In this document: positions 8,224-15,825 of the stretch, one piece after another
Layout of the letters: each line of letters starts with the position of its first letter
How positions within the stretch are numbered: the stretch's first letter is position 1
Source: Anaerolineales bacterium
GTDB lineage: Bacteria; Chloroflexota; Anaerolineae; Anaerolineales; UBA11657
Assembly (NCBI GenBank): GCA_022450585.1
Contig: JAKUPR010000011.1
Location: 1 to 40,604, forward strand
Reading direction: 5' to 3'
Length of the DNA stretch: 40,604 bases
Translations under genes and position numbers: made by a program
The notes under the pieces: generated by a model
The model's input: the letters and a program-made list of their open reading frames with translations, nothing else
Database searches by the model: none
What the model was told of the DNA's origin: nothing

Positions 8224-9470
8224 CCTGGAAACTCTCGCGCAACCTACTCATCGTTATAGCAACACTCTTCACAGGAACCGGGATTTTCGTCGGTGGTTTC
8301 GTTACTGGCGCACGTTATTACGACCTTCTACCCATAGTAATCCCACGGTCTGATCACGTAATCGGTCTAGACACAATCGAAATTAAACCAGATGCAGCTA
8401 GCACGCCAGAGGACTTACAACTAGCATTCAGACCATTCTGGGAATCCTGGCGGTTATTACAGGAAAATTTCGTAGACCGACCCCTTGACACCACCGATCT
8501 GGTACATGGAGCAATTAAGGGTATGCTACGCGCTACCGGAGACCGCCACACCAATTACATGAGCCCCGATGAGCAAGAGATCATGCGCACTGACATGTCC
8601 GGGGAACTTGAGGGTATAGGCGCAGAGATTGATACTAGCGGAGATTTCCTCCGCGTAATATCTCCACTCCCCGGATCGCCTGCCGAGGCGGCCGGAATGT
8701 TACCGGGTGACACCATAATCTTCGTAGACGGAGAGGACGTGAGCGGGATGGATGCCTTTACAGTCATTGCTAGAGTACGCGGACCGTCTGGCTCTTCCGT
8801 TACTATAACCGTGTTGCGCGAAGGGGTGCCGGATCCACTAACAATGACGATAACGCGGTCCAAAATAACCATCCCCTCTGTGGAAAGCAGGATTCTAAGC
8901 AGTGGTATAGCTTACGTGAAAATTAATCGCTTCGGCGAGCATACTACAGATGAGCTCCGCACTCAATTGCAAACACAACTCACAAAAGATCCGCCTGGTA
9001 TTATTCTGGATCTGCGTAATAATCCAGGCGGATTCCTGGATGTAGGAATCAGCGTAACCTCTCAATTTGTTGGCAATGGCATTGTGATGGTTGAAAGATT
9101 CGGCGATGGGCGCGAACGTGAATACCGGGCACTCCGCGGAGGTATTGCTACTAAGATACCACTGGCTGTGCTAATTAACCGTGGCAGCGCTAGCGCCGCG
9201 GAGATTGTTGCCGGTGCAGTGAAAGATTATCAACGAGGTACGCTCGTCGGCGAAAGAAGTTACGGTAAAGGTACGGTGCAAACTTGGATGGACTTAAGCG
9301 ACCAACAGGGCGCAGTACGAATAACATTCGCGCGCTGGACAACACCCAAAGGGAATTCAGTAGATGGAGACGGTCTCATGCCAGACGTTAACGTCAACCG
9401 CAGTTATGAGCAATACAAGGACGGGATAGACCCACAACTAGATGCAGCAGTCGAAACGCTGCTAAATTAG
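8220..9470 (+). CDS. ctpA: Carboxy-terminal processing protease, S41 family
   Basis: A 416-residue canonical CtpA-type protease. Residues 8-30 form one hydrophobic segment (signal anchor). The cap region has DRHTNYMSPDE (108-118). The PDZ domain covers about 125-200 (GSPAEAAGMLPGDTIIFVDG). The protease core shows IILDLRNNPGG (261-271), NRGSASAAE with nucleophile Ser325, and GERSYGKGTVQ with Lys350, exactly the spacing of the Ser-Lys dyad. It acts outside the membrane on protein C-termini. Its ATG overlaps the stop of the CoA-transferase gene (ATGA), so it closes the 4886-9470 run. It is the only one of the three S41 proteins in this window with both catalytic residues in place. Confidence 0.92.
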   Translation: MTWKLSRNLLIVIATLFTGTGIFVGGFVTGARYYDLLPIVIPRSDHVIGLDTIEIKPDAASTPEDLQLAFRPFWESWRLLQENFVDRPLDTTDLVHGAIKGMLRATGDRHTNYMSPDEQEIMRTDMSGELEGIGAEIDTSGDFLRVISPLPGSPAEAAGMLPGDTIIFVDGEDVSGMDAFTVIARVRGPSGSSVTITVLREGVPDPLTMTITRSKITIPSVESRILSSGIAYVKINRFGEHTTDELRTQLQTQLTKDPPGIILDLRNNPGGFLDVGISVTSQFVGNGIVMVERFGDGREREYRALRGGIATKIPLAVLINRGSASAAEIVAGAVKDYQRGTLVGERSYGKGTVQTWMDLSDQQGAVRITFARWTTPKGNSVDGDGLMPDVNVNRSYEQYKDGIDPQLDAAVETLLN

Positions 9471-9521
9471 TAACCTCATATGTTTCCATAAATACCGAGG
9501 GCATGCCGCACAAGTAACAAG

Positions 9522-9593
9522 AGCGGGTGATCGGAATCGAACCGACGACATTCAGCTTGGGAAGCTGACGTTCTACCGCTGAACTACACCCGC
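9522..9593 (-). tRNA. tRNA-Gly (anticodon CCC)
   Basis: On the minus strand the cloverleaf folds fully: acceptor GCGGGTG/CACCCGC, D arm GTTC/GAAC, anticodon stem TCAGC/GCTGA around loop TTCCCAA (anticodon CCC), and T arm GTCGG/CCGAT with TTCGATT. The discriminator base is T and CCA is not encoded. Confidence 0.95.
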
Positions 9594-9602
9594 ACACGAA
9601 CG

Positions 9603-9630
9603 ATTATAAGCCGCGCTTATTTCCTGTCAA
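9603..9630 (-). promoter_or_regulatory. Full-consensus promoter of tRNA-Gly
   Basis: On the minus strand TTGACA (9630-9625), a 16-base spacer and TATAAT (9608-9603) form a perfect sigma-70-type promoter. It would start transcription about three bases before the tRNA. The -35 box lies inside the last codons of the upstream membrane protein gene. Confidence 0.85.
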
Positions 9631-10252
9631 GAAAACCAAAACTCACGCCCCATATACCAGTTACAAATATCAGACTGCAAGCTGCCAGTGTCACGTACCA
9701 ACCCGGACCGATTGGAGGTAGAGAACCGTAGAGATCCCCAACCAGAGGCCGCACTAGCAGCAACCCCCGCAACGCTCTCTCGCCCAGCATAGCAGCTGCG
9801 ACACCCTGAACCAGACCTAGCCAGTACCAATCAGCCCAGCGCCAAGAAACTGCAGCCGCCACAATACTCGCCACTAGCAGTAGGAGATGTGCCTGAACAG
9901 AGGTATCTGTCCGGTACCACACAATTGCCGGATACGCGGGCAGCAGCATGAGCAATCCTAATACTACAGGTAACAAGAGCCAAATGCGCAAGCCACCTCT
10001 GGAGACATTTCGGGCCGTCAGCACGACCGCCAAAGCCAATAGCGCAAGAAAATGCATCCTACCCACTGGCAGGCTTCCAGACTGAACCTGGGGCAGCAAT
10101 GTTACCCAATCAGAGAGGTCGTAAGCTCCCATACTGAGCGCCGCAGCGCGGTGCGGAACCCACGGCAGAAAATATCCTAGCCAGAGTAGGAAAATGCCAA
10201 TCGAGTTCAGCGCCGAGACGAGCAGCGGCAACTTTAACACCGAGCTTGCCAT
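9617..10252 (-). CDS. Multi-pass membrane protein of unknown function
   Basis: A 211-residue hydrophobic protein, not assigned to a family. About five membrane segments can be seen: residues 8-30, 64-81 (FLALLALAVVLTARN), 88-112 (RIWLLLPVVLGLLMLLPAYPAIVWY), 120-150 (AHLLLLVASIVAAAVSWRWADWYWLGLVQ) and 185-207 (WYVTLAACSLIFVTGIWGVSF). The loops are short and carry several tryptophans. It starts 59 bases after the kinase-fusion gene on the same strand, so it may be the last gene of the CoA cluster. No catalytic motif is seen. Its final codons contain the -35 box of tRNA-Gly. Confidence 0.65.
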   Translation of the reverse strand: MASSVLKLPLLVSALNSIGIFLLWLGYFLPWVPHRAAALSMGAYDLSDWVTLLPQVQSGSLPVGRMHFLALLALAVVLTARNVSRGGLRIWLLLPVVLGLLMLLPAYPAIVWYRTDTSVQAHLLLLVASIVAAAVSWRWADWYWLGLVQGVAAAMLGERALRGLLLVRPLVGDLYGSLPPIGPGWYVTLAACSLIFVTGIWGVSFGFLDRK

Positions 10253-10311
10253 GCATAGAATTTTATCATTCCTAAGTCCACATGAAAATCGGATCGCCTC
10301 CGATGAAATAG

Positions 10312-12162
10312 CTAATAGAACGCTGTGCGCAACACAGGCTGAAATAATTCCTTCTTATGGGCACATACGAGATCCAGAGAGCATGAGCTGCAATCCGGTA
10401 CATGCATCTCCGGACAACGCCGTCTGGCATTGAAAAAGAACCAGTCTACCGCTGCCATACTTTTTCCAGAAAGTTCCACCAGTTGCATAAGCGCATCATG
10501 GGAAGCACGACGGATTGCCCACTCATCTGCAGCAGGAATCAACCGTCGCTCGACGAGAGATCGACGCAAACTTGTATCCAAAACATCAACGAGACCAACA
10601 CGTAAGCAGGATCGCATCAGATGATAATCAATAATCGGGGGCAAACTCTCATCTGCACCAATACGCAGGAATTTTTCCGGGCGCTCACTTAGAATCAGTG
10701 CTAGCAGCACCGACTTCTTACGCAACACGTCCTCTTTGTATCCACCAATATGGTCAAGCCCGGTTAAGAACGAAAGCAGCGGCTTATGGCTGCAGTTAGC
10801 TCTAGCCACAATGTCCGACGGCGATAGACCTATTGATAACATGTCGTACCCATATGCGCGCGCTTGCTGCAGTCGCATCCGGCGCGCCGGCATCGGATCA
10901 GTGCCATCATCAGCACGCAATATGATACGAAGCCTTTTGGATGTCATACTGTACTGACCTGTCGACGAAAATAATTCGGGCGTATCTGTATACGCACGCA
11001 TCATAGCATGCCACAAATAATCAGATCCTTTGCGATGTGCACCATCTATAGGTGCAAGCAGGGGACGCCAGTAACGACCGGACCGCGCCTGCCAGAAACC
11101 GAACTGTTGTAAAGTCGCCGCGAAGAAAAATTCCAGTGCACCAGAGGCACCCACCTTCGGAAAACCCGGTCCGACAAAAGCGAATGGGTGTACATTCTCC
11201 ATACCTGCCAGAAGCTCAGCTACGGCAGATATCCGCTCTTGACACAGTGAGACACGTCGATCCATTTGTGGCCCGGGCAATATTCCAGAGTTCCAAAGCG
11301 CACGTGGTCCCACCGCTGTGACTACCTGCGCCGCTACGAATTGGGCCGCAGAAGCTGCGCGGAGCGGATGGTCTCCATTCGCCAGACGAGCCAACGTGGC
11401 CCCACAAAAAGCGTCACCAGCACCGGTCGGATCAAGTTCAGACGCCGGTTCCACAGGGATTAACGTCTCATGCTGACCCTGCCAAACACGTACGCCCCTG
11501 TGACCAAAAGTAACAAATAGAAGTTTGCCCGACTCGGCTTTCACGGCGTCCAAACTCCCGAACATGCCTAAGGCCTCGTGCTCATTCATAAAGAAAATAT
11601 CTGCCTTCTGAATAAGTCTATGCACAGCCACTGTTTCATGCCGGACAACACGTCCATACGTCCCCACAGAGATCAAACGCGCACCACGTTGACGACACGA
11701 ATCGAGGAATTCCAATTGACGCCAAGCACTACTCAGTGCAGCTATGTGCACTAGCTCGCATCCAGAAAGATCCGCGGGCAAATCTCCGGGTCTAAGTTGT
11801 GACTCAGAACCCCACTCTGCCGAGTCCAGGGTGGCTACACCTGCACCATGATGAGTAATCTCAAAATGCGGTAAACGTAGAGGGCTAACTTTTGGGCCGA
11901 ACCAAGTTATCCGTTTTGCTGCAGCCTGCAGCGCCTCGGGCATCGGATGCGGCAGTGGCGCAAACATGGCAACCTGTGCTCCCACCCGATGTGCAGCTGC
12001 CGCCGTGTACATTCCCGCACCACCAGCAGAACGTTCAGTCCGACCCCTAAAATGCAGCTGGTCCAGCGACGCCCCACCGACTACTAGCACGTCAGCTGTG
12101 AGACGCCGAGCGCCTACGAATTCAGGGCCCACACTATTCGTAACCCCTCGAGCGTCAGCCAC
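10312..12162 (-). CDS. PfkB-family kinase fused to a glycosylase-like domain with a four-cysteine cluster
   Basis: A continuous 616-residue frame with two parts. Residues about 22-300 are a ribokinase/PfkB sugar or nucleoside kinase: VLVVGGASLDQL (25-36), SAGGAGMYTAAAAHRVGA (45-62) and the catalytic anion-hole motif DPTGAGDAF (244-252). Residues about 310-616 are helical and end in C-x7-C-x2-C-x5-C (Cys583, 591, 594, 600), close to the C-x6-C-x2-C-x5-C iron-sulfur loop of endonuclease III/MutY. Ahead of it, LPPIIDYHLMRSCLRVGL (507-524) resembles the VDTHV..R..RLGL stretch of HhH-GPD glycosylases, so Asp512 is the candidate catalytic aspartate. ALEFFFAATLQQFGFW, DYLWHAMMRA and AVDWFFF also recall the queuosine-salvage nucleosidase family (DUF2419). 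The GTG start lies within coaX (49-base overlap). Function unknown; a nucleoside or modified-base salvage role is an inference. Confidence 0.7.
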   Translation of the reverse strand: MADARGVTNSVGPEFVGARRLTADVLVVGGASLDQLHFRGRTERSAGGAGMYTAAAAHRVGAQVAMFAPLPHPMPEALQAAAKRITWFGPKVSPLRLPHFEITHHGAGVATLDSAEWGSESQLRPGDLPADLSGCELVHIAALSSAWRQLEFLDSCRQRGARLISVGTYGRVVRHETVAVHRLIQKADIFFMNEHEALGMFGSLDAVKAESGKLLFVTFGHRGVRVWQGQHETLIPVEPASELDPTGAGDAFCGATLARLANGDHPLRAASAAQFVAAQVVTAVGPRALWNSGILPGPQMDRRVSLCQERISAVAELLAGMENVHPFAFVGPGFPKVGASGALEFFFAATLQQFGFWQARSGRYWRPLLAPIDGAHRKGSDYLWHAMMRAYTDTPELFSSTGQYSMTSKRLRIILRADDGTDPMPARRMRLQQARAYGYDMLSIGLSPSDIVARANCSHKPLLSFLTGLDHIGGYKEDVLRKKSVLLALILSERPEKFLRIGADESLPPIIDYHLMRSCLRVGLVDVLDTSLRRSLVERRLIPAADEWAIRRASHDALMQLVELSGKSMAAVDWFFFNARRRCPEMHVPDCSSCSLDLVCAHKKELFQPVLRTAFY

Positions 12163-12878
12163 GGAGCCACAACCTGAATGACACTAGTTTCACGCGCCAC
12201 CGTCTCTGCTAATCCTCCAGTACCAATTACCTGCATCTCTGGACCGAGCTCTGCGCCAAAACGCTCCACCATTCCCTCCACAAGACCCGCATAACCATAA
12301 AGCAGTCCAGATTGAATAGCATTGGGTGTGTTACGACCAATAGCAGCGGGCGGCGGCACCAAGTCAACACGCGGCAATTTAGCTGCTCGCTGGAAGAGTG
12401 CATCCGCAGCAATTTCTATTCCAGGTGCAATAGCACCTCCCAAGTATTCTCCCGCCGCGGAAACAGCATCGAAGGTTGTAGCTGTGCCGAAATCGACAAT
12501 GCATGCTGGACATCCATATAGCGAACGCGCAGCAGCAGCATCCACCACACGGTCTGCACCCACCTGTCGAGGGTCATCGTAACGTATGGGCACACCGGTC
12601 TTCACGCCAGCATCCACCACCAAGGGCTCCTGATGCAAATAATCCCTGCAAATATGTAGAAAAACACCGGTCAGAGGCGGCACTACTGAGGCTATAGCCA
12701 CGGCAGCAATATCATCTCTAGAAATACTCCCATGCTGAAAAAATCCGAGCAACTGCAAACCATATTCGTCACCAGTACGACCACGTGCGGTTTCCATACG
12801 CCATCGAGGTCCAAGGGTCTCTCCGGTGAAGACACCCACAGTGATATGTGTGTTACCAATGTCTATTGCCAAAAACAT
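12114..12878 (-). CDS. coaX: Type III pantothenate kinase
   Basis: Phosphorylates pantothenate, the first step from vitamin B5 to CoA. The 254 residues match the family's usual length. Motifs in order: phosphate-binding DIGNTHITVG at the N-terminus, PRQVGADRVVDA (about 103-114) with the family GADR signature, DFGTATTFD (about 128-136) and GRNTPNAIQSGL (about 187-198). Type III kinases need a monovalent cation and are not inhibited by CoA; that is family knowledge, not visible here. The start has a good Shine-Dalgarno sequence (AAGGAG, about 5 bases before ATG). It begins 12 bases after the panC stop, and its 3' end overlaps the kinase-fusion gene, so the set panB-panE-panC-coaX-fusion is probably one transcript. 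Confidence 0.95.
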   Translation of the reverse strand: MFLAIDIGNTHITVGVFTGETLGPRWRMETARGRTGDEYGLQLLGFFQHGSISRDDIAAVAIASVVPPLTGVFLHICRDYLHQEPLVVDAGVKTGVPIRYDDPRQVGADRVVDAAAARSLYGCPACIVDFGTATTFDAVSAAGEYLGGAIAPGIEIAADALFQRAAKLPRVDLVPPPAAIGRNTPNAIQSGLLYGYAGLVEGMVERFGAELGPEMQVIGTGGLAETVARETSVIQVVAPWLTLEGLRIVWALNS

Positions 12879-12890
12879 AATTGCTCCTTT

Positions 12891-13730
12891 TTAAGTCTCG
12901 CCCAGTACCATATTGTCAATCAGAACAACCTGACCAATGCACACGGCCAGACTGGCCAATACTTGCTCCGGCAGCTGCCTCAAATCCTGCAGTGTCTCTA
13001 CCTCTGTAATAGCTATATAACGAGCATCTGCTAATGGCTCAGTCGCAACTACATCCGACATCAGACCACACAGCTTATCTCCGTCCCGCTGTCCCTCTGC
13101 AAATGCTACGCTAGCAGCACTCAGTGCACGAAACAAAACAGTGGATGCCTGGCGCTGGTCCACACTCAAACGTGCATTGCGAGAGGAAAGTGCCAAACCA
13201 TCCGACTCCCGTACCGTTGGGCATGTTACCACCTCCACAGGAAAGCCAAGATCAGCCACAAGCCGACGCACCACGCAGACCTGCTGCGCATCTTTCTGTC
13301 CGAAATAGGCACGATCAGGCCTAAATGCAATAAGAAGCTTAGAAACTATCGTGGTCACCCCACGCATGTGCCCAGGACGACGCCCACCTTCCAGGCCACT
13401 CGTGAGTTGATTCACAGTCACGTATGTCTGATACCCATGCGGATACATCTCCGATCTGTCTGGTGCCCAAACCAAGTCAACGTTGTGAGTATCCAACAAA
13501 TCCAAATCCCGCTCGAGGTCACGCGGGTAATCGTCTAAATCATCGACCGACTCGAACTGAGCTGGGTTGACGAAAATGCTTGCAGCAACAAACTCATTCT
13601 CAGCGCGAGCAGACTGCACCAACGAGAGATGACCGCGATGCAAATATCCCATTGTAGGAACCAAACCAAGTGACCCTGTGAATGTAGCCCGTGCTGATCG
13701 TAATTCTAATAGCGTCTTGACTATCTTCAT
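12891..13730 (-). CDS. panC: Pantothenate synthetase (pantoate-beta-alanine ligase)
   Basis: Joins pantoate and beta-alanine with ATP to make pantothenate. The 279 residues fit the family. Visible motifs: LVPTMGYLHRGHLSLV (about 23-38) with the HxGH nucleotide-binding signature, FVNPAQF (about 57-63), RPGHMRGVTTIVSKL (about 118-132), YFGQKDAQQ (about 142-150) and LALSSRNARLS (about 179-189), which takes the KMSKS-like role. The ATG lies 7 bases after the panE stop. The beta-alanine-forming PanD is not encoded in the window. Confidence 0.95.
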   Translation of the reverse strand: MKIVKTLLELRSARATFTGSLGLVPTMGYLHRGHLSLVQSARAENEFVAASIFVNPAQFESVDDLDDYPRDLERDLDLLDTHNVDLVWAPDRSEMYPHGYQTYVTVNQLTSGLEGGRRPGHMRGVTTIVSKLLIAFRPDRAYFGQKDAQQVCVVRRLVADLGFPVEVVTCPTVRESDGLALSSRNARLSVDQRQASTVLFRALSAASVAFAEGQRDGDKLCGLMSDVVATEPLADARYIAITEVETLQDLRQLPEQVLASLAVCIGQVVLIDNMVLGET

Positions 13731-13737
13731 GATTCAT

Positions 13738-14640
13738 TTATTGGCTGCGCGCAGCACGCACCAACTTGCAGAGCATGTAGTTCACTGGAGCAGGCACTCC
13801 ATGCAGCGCGGCCTCACGCACTATGGCACAATTTATCGACTCTATTTCGGTTAGTTCTCCACGACGCATATCTTGCAACATTGACGAATAATTACTAGCC
13901 GTCGCCTGAGCAACCATTATTACCTGTTCAGAAACGTCAAATGGAATCTCAATCCCCAAGGCAGCGGCTACGGCCTCGGTCTCTTCGGCCGCAGCAATCA
14001 TCAGTCCACGTGCATCCGGGCGGGAGAGCAGCTCACCATTAGTGATATCAAGCAGTGCGGTCAACGCATTGATGCCAGAGCTGACAGCAAGTTTTCCCCA
14101 GAGCACTGGTTCCAACTCACAGGTCAAAATAGTCGGAAAACCAGCCGTCTCAAACAAACCCGCCAGGCCTTGCAAGCGCTCGTCCATGCACTCCCGTAGC
14201 GCTAGGTAAGTGTCCCCTCCACCACTGTAACGCACATGGCCGGGAGACAGTAGAGCCGCTCCCTGCGTCGTTACGCCGGCAACCGCACGTTTCACACCCA
14301 CTCTTTCTTCCAATACCTCCAAGTTACCCAGTCCGTTCTGAAGCGTAACAACTATCCCATCGGGAGCAAGAACTAACGATGCCAAGCTGGCAGCCCGTTC
14401 GGTCTGCCAGCTTTTTACCAGCAGCAACGCCACCGACGCGGGTGCAAATTGCTGTGGATCCTCGCCAACACTCACCTGAACCGTATCTACAATGTCGTTA
14501 GCTTCAATACAGATTCCTCTTTTACTTATTGCTTCCATGCTCTGAAGCCAACTTCCCAGAAGACAGACATCAGAATGTGGTGCCAACCGCGCACCAAAAA
14601 GACAGGCCATCGCACCGGTGCCAATGATCGCAACACGCAT
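13738..14640 (-). CDS. panE: 2-dehydropantoate 2-reductase
   Basis: Reduces ketopantoate to pantoate with NADPH. The Rossmann motif MRVAIIGTGAMACLFGARLA opens the protein, followed by VTLQNGLGN (about 98-106) and a typical C-terminal helical domain with KLAVSSGINALTALL, in which the lysine and asparagine are expected to contact substrate. The ORF track starts at a TTG (14649); I prefer the ATG at 14638-14640 because it puts the Rossmann strand at the N-terminus as in the family and has AAGG nine bases upstream. That gives 300 residues and an 11-base gap after panB. It supplies pantoate to PanC encoded just downstream. Confidence 0.92.
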   Translation of the reverse strand: MRVAIIGTGAMACLFGARLAPHSDVCLLGSWLQSMEAISKRGICIEANDIVDTVQVSVGEDPQQFAPASVALLLVKSWQTERAASLASLVLAPDGIVVTLQNGLGNLEVLEERVGVKRAVAGVTTQGAALLSPGHVRYSGGGDTYLALRECMDERLQGLAGLFETAGFPTILTCELEPVLWGKLAVSSGINALTALLDITNGELLSRPDARGLMIAAAEETEAVAAALGIEIPFDVSEQVIMVAQATASNYSSMLQDMRRGELTEIESINCAIVREAALHGVPAPVNYMLCKLVRAARSQ

Positions 14641-14651
14641 ATATGCCAACC

Positions 14652-15551
14652 TTAGGAGTGCTTGCCGCTAGGCCGCAGGTCTTCTAGACTATCTATAAAC
14701 GTCTGCCATTCATCGTCCGGTATACCAAATGTATGTTCTGCACCTGGAAAATCACGCCGTCCGACTTCATCCCGATACCTCTCAAAAGCATTTAACATCT
14801 CCACGCGCAAATTGGAGTATTTTTTTACGAACCGGGGCGTGAAGCGATCAAAAAGACCTAGTAAATCGTTGCTAACCAACACCTGACCGTCACAGCCAGA
14901 ACCTGCACCGATTCCAATTGTGGGAACATTCAACCACTCGGAGATAAGCGTGGCCACCCGACCCGGAACCGCTTCTAGCACAATCGCAAAACACCCAGCT
15001 TTCTCTAGCGCAATAGCATCATCCAGAAGCGCACGCGCTGTGTTCGAGCTGCGACCCTGAACTCGGAATCCGCCCAGCTGATGTATTGCTTGTGGTGTCA
15101 ATCCAATATGACCCATTACTGGAATACCGGCTTCCACAATGGCACGCACGGTGGAAGCCATGCGACGACCACCTTCAAGCTTTACGCTGTCCATACCAGC
15201 ATCACTCAGAAATCTCCCCGCATTGCGCACAGCCTCAGATACATCCACCTGATATGAGAGAAAAGGCATGTCTCCGGTCATGAAAGCCCGCTTAGAGCCA
15301 CGCGCCACCGCGCGGCAATGATGCAACATTTCGTCCATTGTCACTGGAAGTGTGTTTTCATACCCTAGAACTACCATGGCCAATGAATCCCCAACCAAGA
15401 TTAGATCAACCCCAGCTGCATCAGCCACGCGCGCAGTAGGATAATCATATGCAGTCACCGCAACAATCGGATCACTGCAGTCTTTTTTATCTTGCAATGT
15501 TGCCAAGGAAATCTTGCTATTCGATGAATCGGATGGCACTTGTTGGCTCAC
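14652..15551 (-). CDS. panB: 3-methyl-2-oxobutanoate hydroxymethyltransferase
   Basis: Transfers a hydroxymethyl group from methylene-tetrahydrofolate to ketoisovalerate, the committed step of pantothenate synthesis. The 299 residues show the TIM-barrel landmarks of the family: VAVTAYDYPTARVAD (about 30-44), DLILVGDSLAMVVLGY (about 49-64), TGDMPFLSYQ (about 92-101), SVKLEGG (about 122-128), PVMGHIGLTPQ (about 143-153), IVLEAVP (about 193-199) and GIGAGSGCDGQVLV (about 215-228). It starts with GTG behind a strong Shine-Dalgarno sequence (AGGAGG, 7 bases). It is the first gene of the CoA cluster and is preceded by a roughly 190-base leader with an intrinsic terminator, which suggests attenuation. 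Confidence 0.96.
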   Translation of the reverse strand: MSQQVPSDSSNSKISLATLQDKKDCSDPIVAVTAYDYPTARVADAAGVDLILVGDSLAMVVLGYENTLPVTMDEMLHHCRAVARGSKRAFMTGDMPFLSYQVDVSEAVRNAGRFLSDAGMDSVKLEGGRRMASTVRAIVEAGIPVMGHIGLTPQAIHQLGGFRVQGRSSNTARALLDDAIALEKAGCFAIVLEAVPGRVATLISEWLNVPTIGIGAGSGCDGQVLVSNDLLGLFDRFTPRFVKKYSNLRVEMLNAFERYRDEVGRRDFPGAEHTFGIPDDEWQTFIDSLEDLRPSGKHS

Positions 15552-15592
15552 GCTATCTCCTCCTGTTTCAGTGTAATGCTAATTTCATACAT

Positions 15593-15620
15593 AAAAAAAG
15601 CCCTCCATCGCATGAAGGGC
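15593..15620 (-). terminator. Intrinsic terminator in the panB leader
   Basis: On the minus strand the stem GCCCTTCAT/ATGGAGGGC (one mismatch, loop GCG) is followed directly by seven T. No minus-strand gene lies between it and the panB promoter, so it acts inside the panB leader, 42 bases before the start codon. Confidence 0.8.
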
Positions 15621-15739
15621 CGGTAACCTAATTGCATCTAAGCGAAACACCTGGGTATCTCCACCTACCCACGGATGTCACGCTGATTACATCACACTTT
15701 TGTTATCCAGCCGTCTCGCTCAAATTTGATGCAAGCGAC
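15593..15739 (-). ncRNA. Structured panB leader, candidate riboswitch or pan-motif-like RNA
   Basis: The predicted transcript starts near 15739. It contains an outer stem AGCGAGAC/GTTTCGCT (15720-15713 with 15648-15641, one G-U pair). Inside lies a strong hairpin, ACA-CC-TGGGTA/TACCCA-GG-TGT (15678-15647), with two single-base bulges on its 5' arm and an 8-base loop. An intrinsic terminator follows. This is the aptamer-plus-terminator layout of a transcriptional riboswitch. The pan RNA motif is known upstream of pantothenate genes in Chloroflexota and other phyla and is described as a hairpin with two conserved bulged adenines; here the bulged bases are U and G, so identity with it is unproven. 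Confidence 0.55.
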
Positions 15740-15753
15740 AACTTTAGTATAAT
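15726..15753 (+). promoter_or_regulatory. Promoter of the aminopeptidase gene
   Basis: TTGATG (15726-15731), 16 bases, TATAAT (15748-15753). The -10 box overlaps that of the panB promoter on the other strand. Confidence 0.7.
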
Positions 15754-15775
15754 TGCTGGAACATCCATCCGTCAA
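15746..15775 (-). promoter_or_regulatory. Promoter of panB, sharing its -10 region with the divergent gene
   Basis: On the minus strand TTGACG (15775-15770), 18 bases, TATACT (15751-15746). Each box matches consensus at five of six positions. The two opposing -10 boxes share bases 15748-15751, so this is a symmetric bidirectional promoter. Confidence 0.7.
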
Positions 15776-15797
15776 GTGATGTTTGCGGAGGACAATC

Positions 15798-15824
15798 ATG
15801 ACAATACTGCTGACACTGGATTAG
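15798..15824 (+). CDS. Eight-codon leader ORF before the aminopeptidase gene
   Basis: ATG ACA ATA CTG CTG ACA CTG GAT TAG encodes MTILLTLD. It has the only strong Shine-Dalgarno sequence of the leader (GGAGG, six bases upstream), and its stop lies one base before the aminopeptidase ATG. It may drive the aminopeptidase by translational coupling. Chance occurrence cannot be excluded. Confidence 0.35.
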   Translation: MTILLTLD

Positions 15825-15825
15825 A

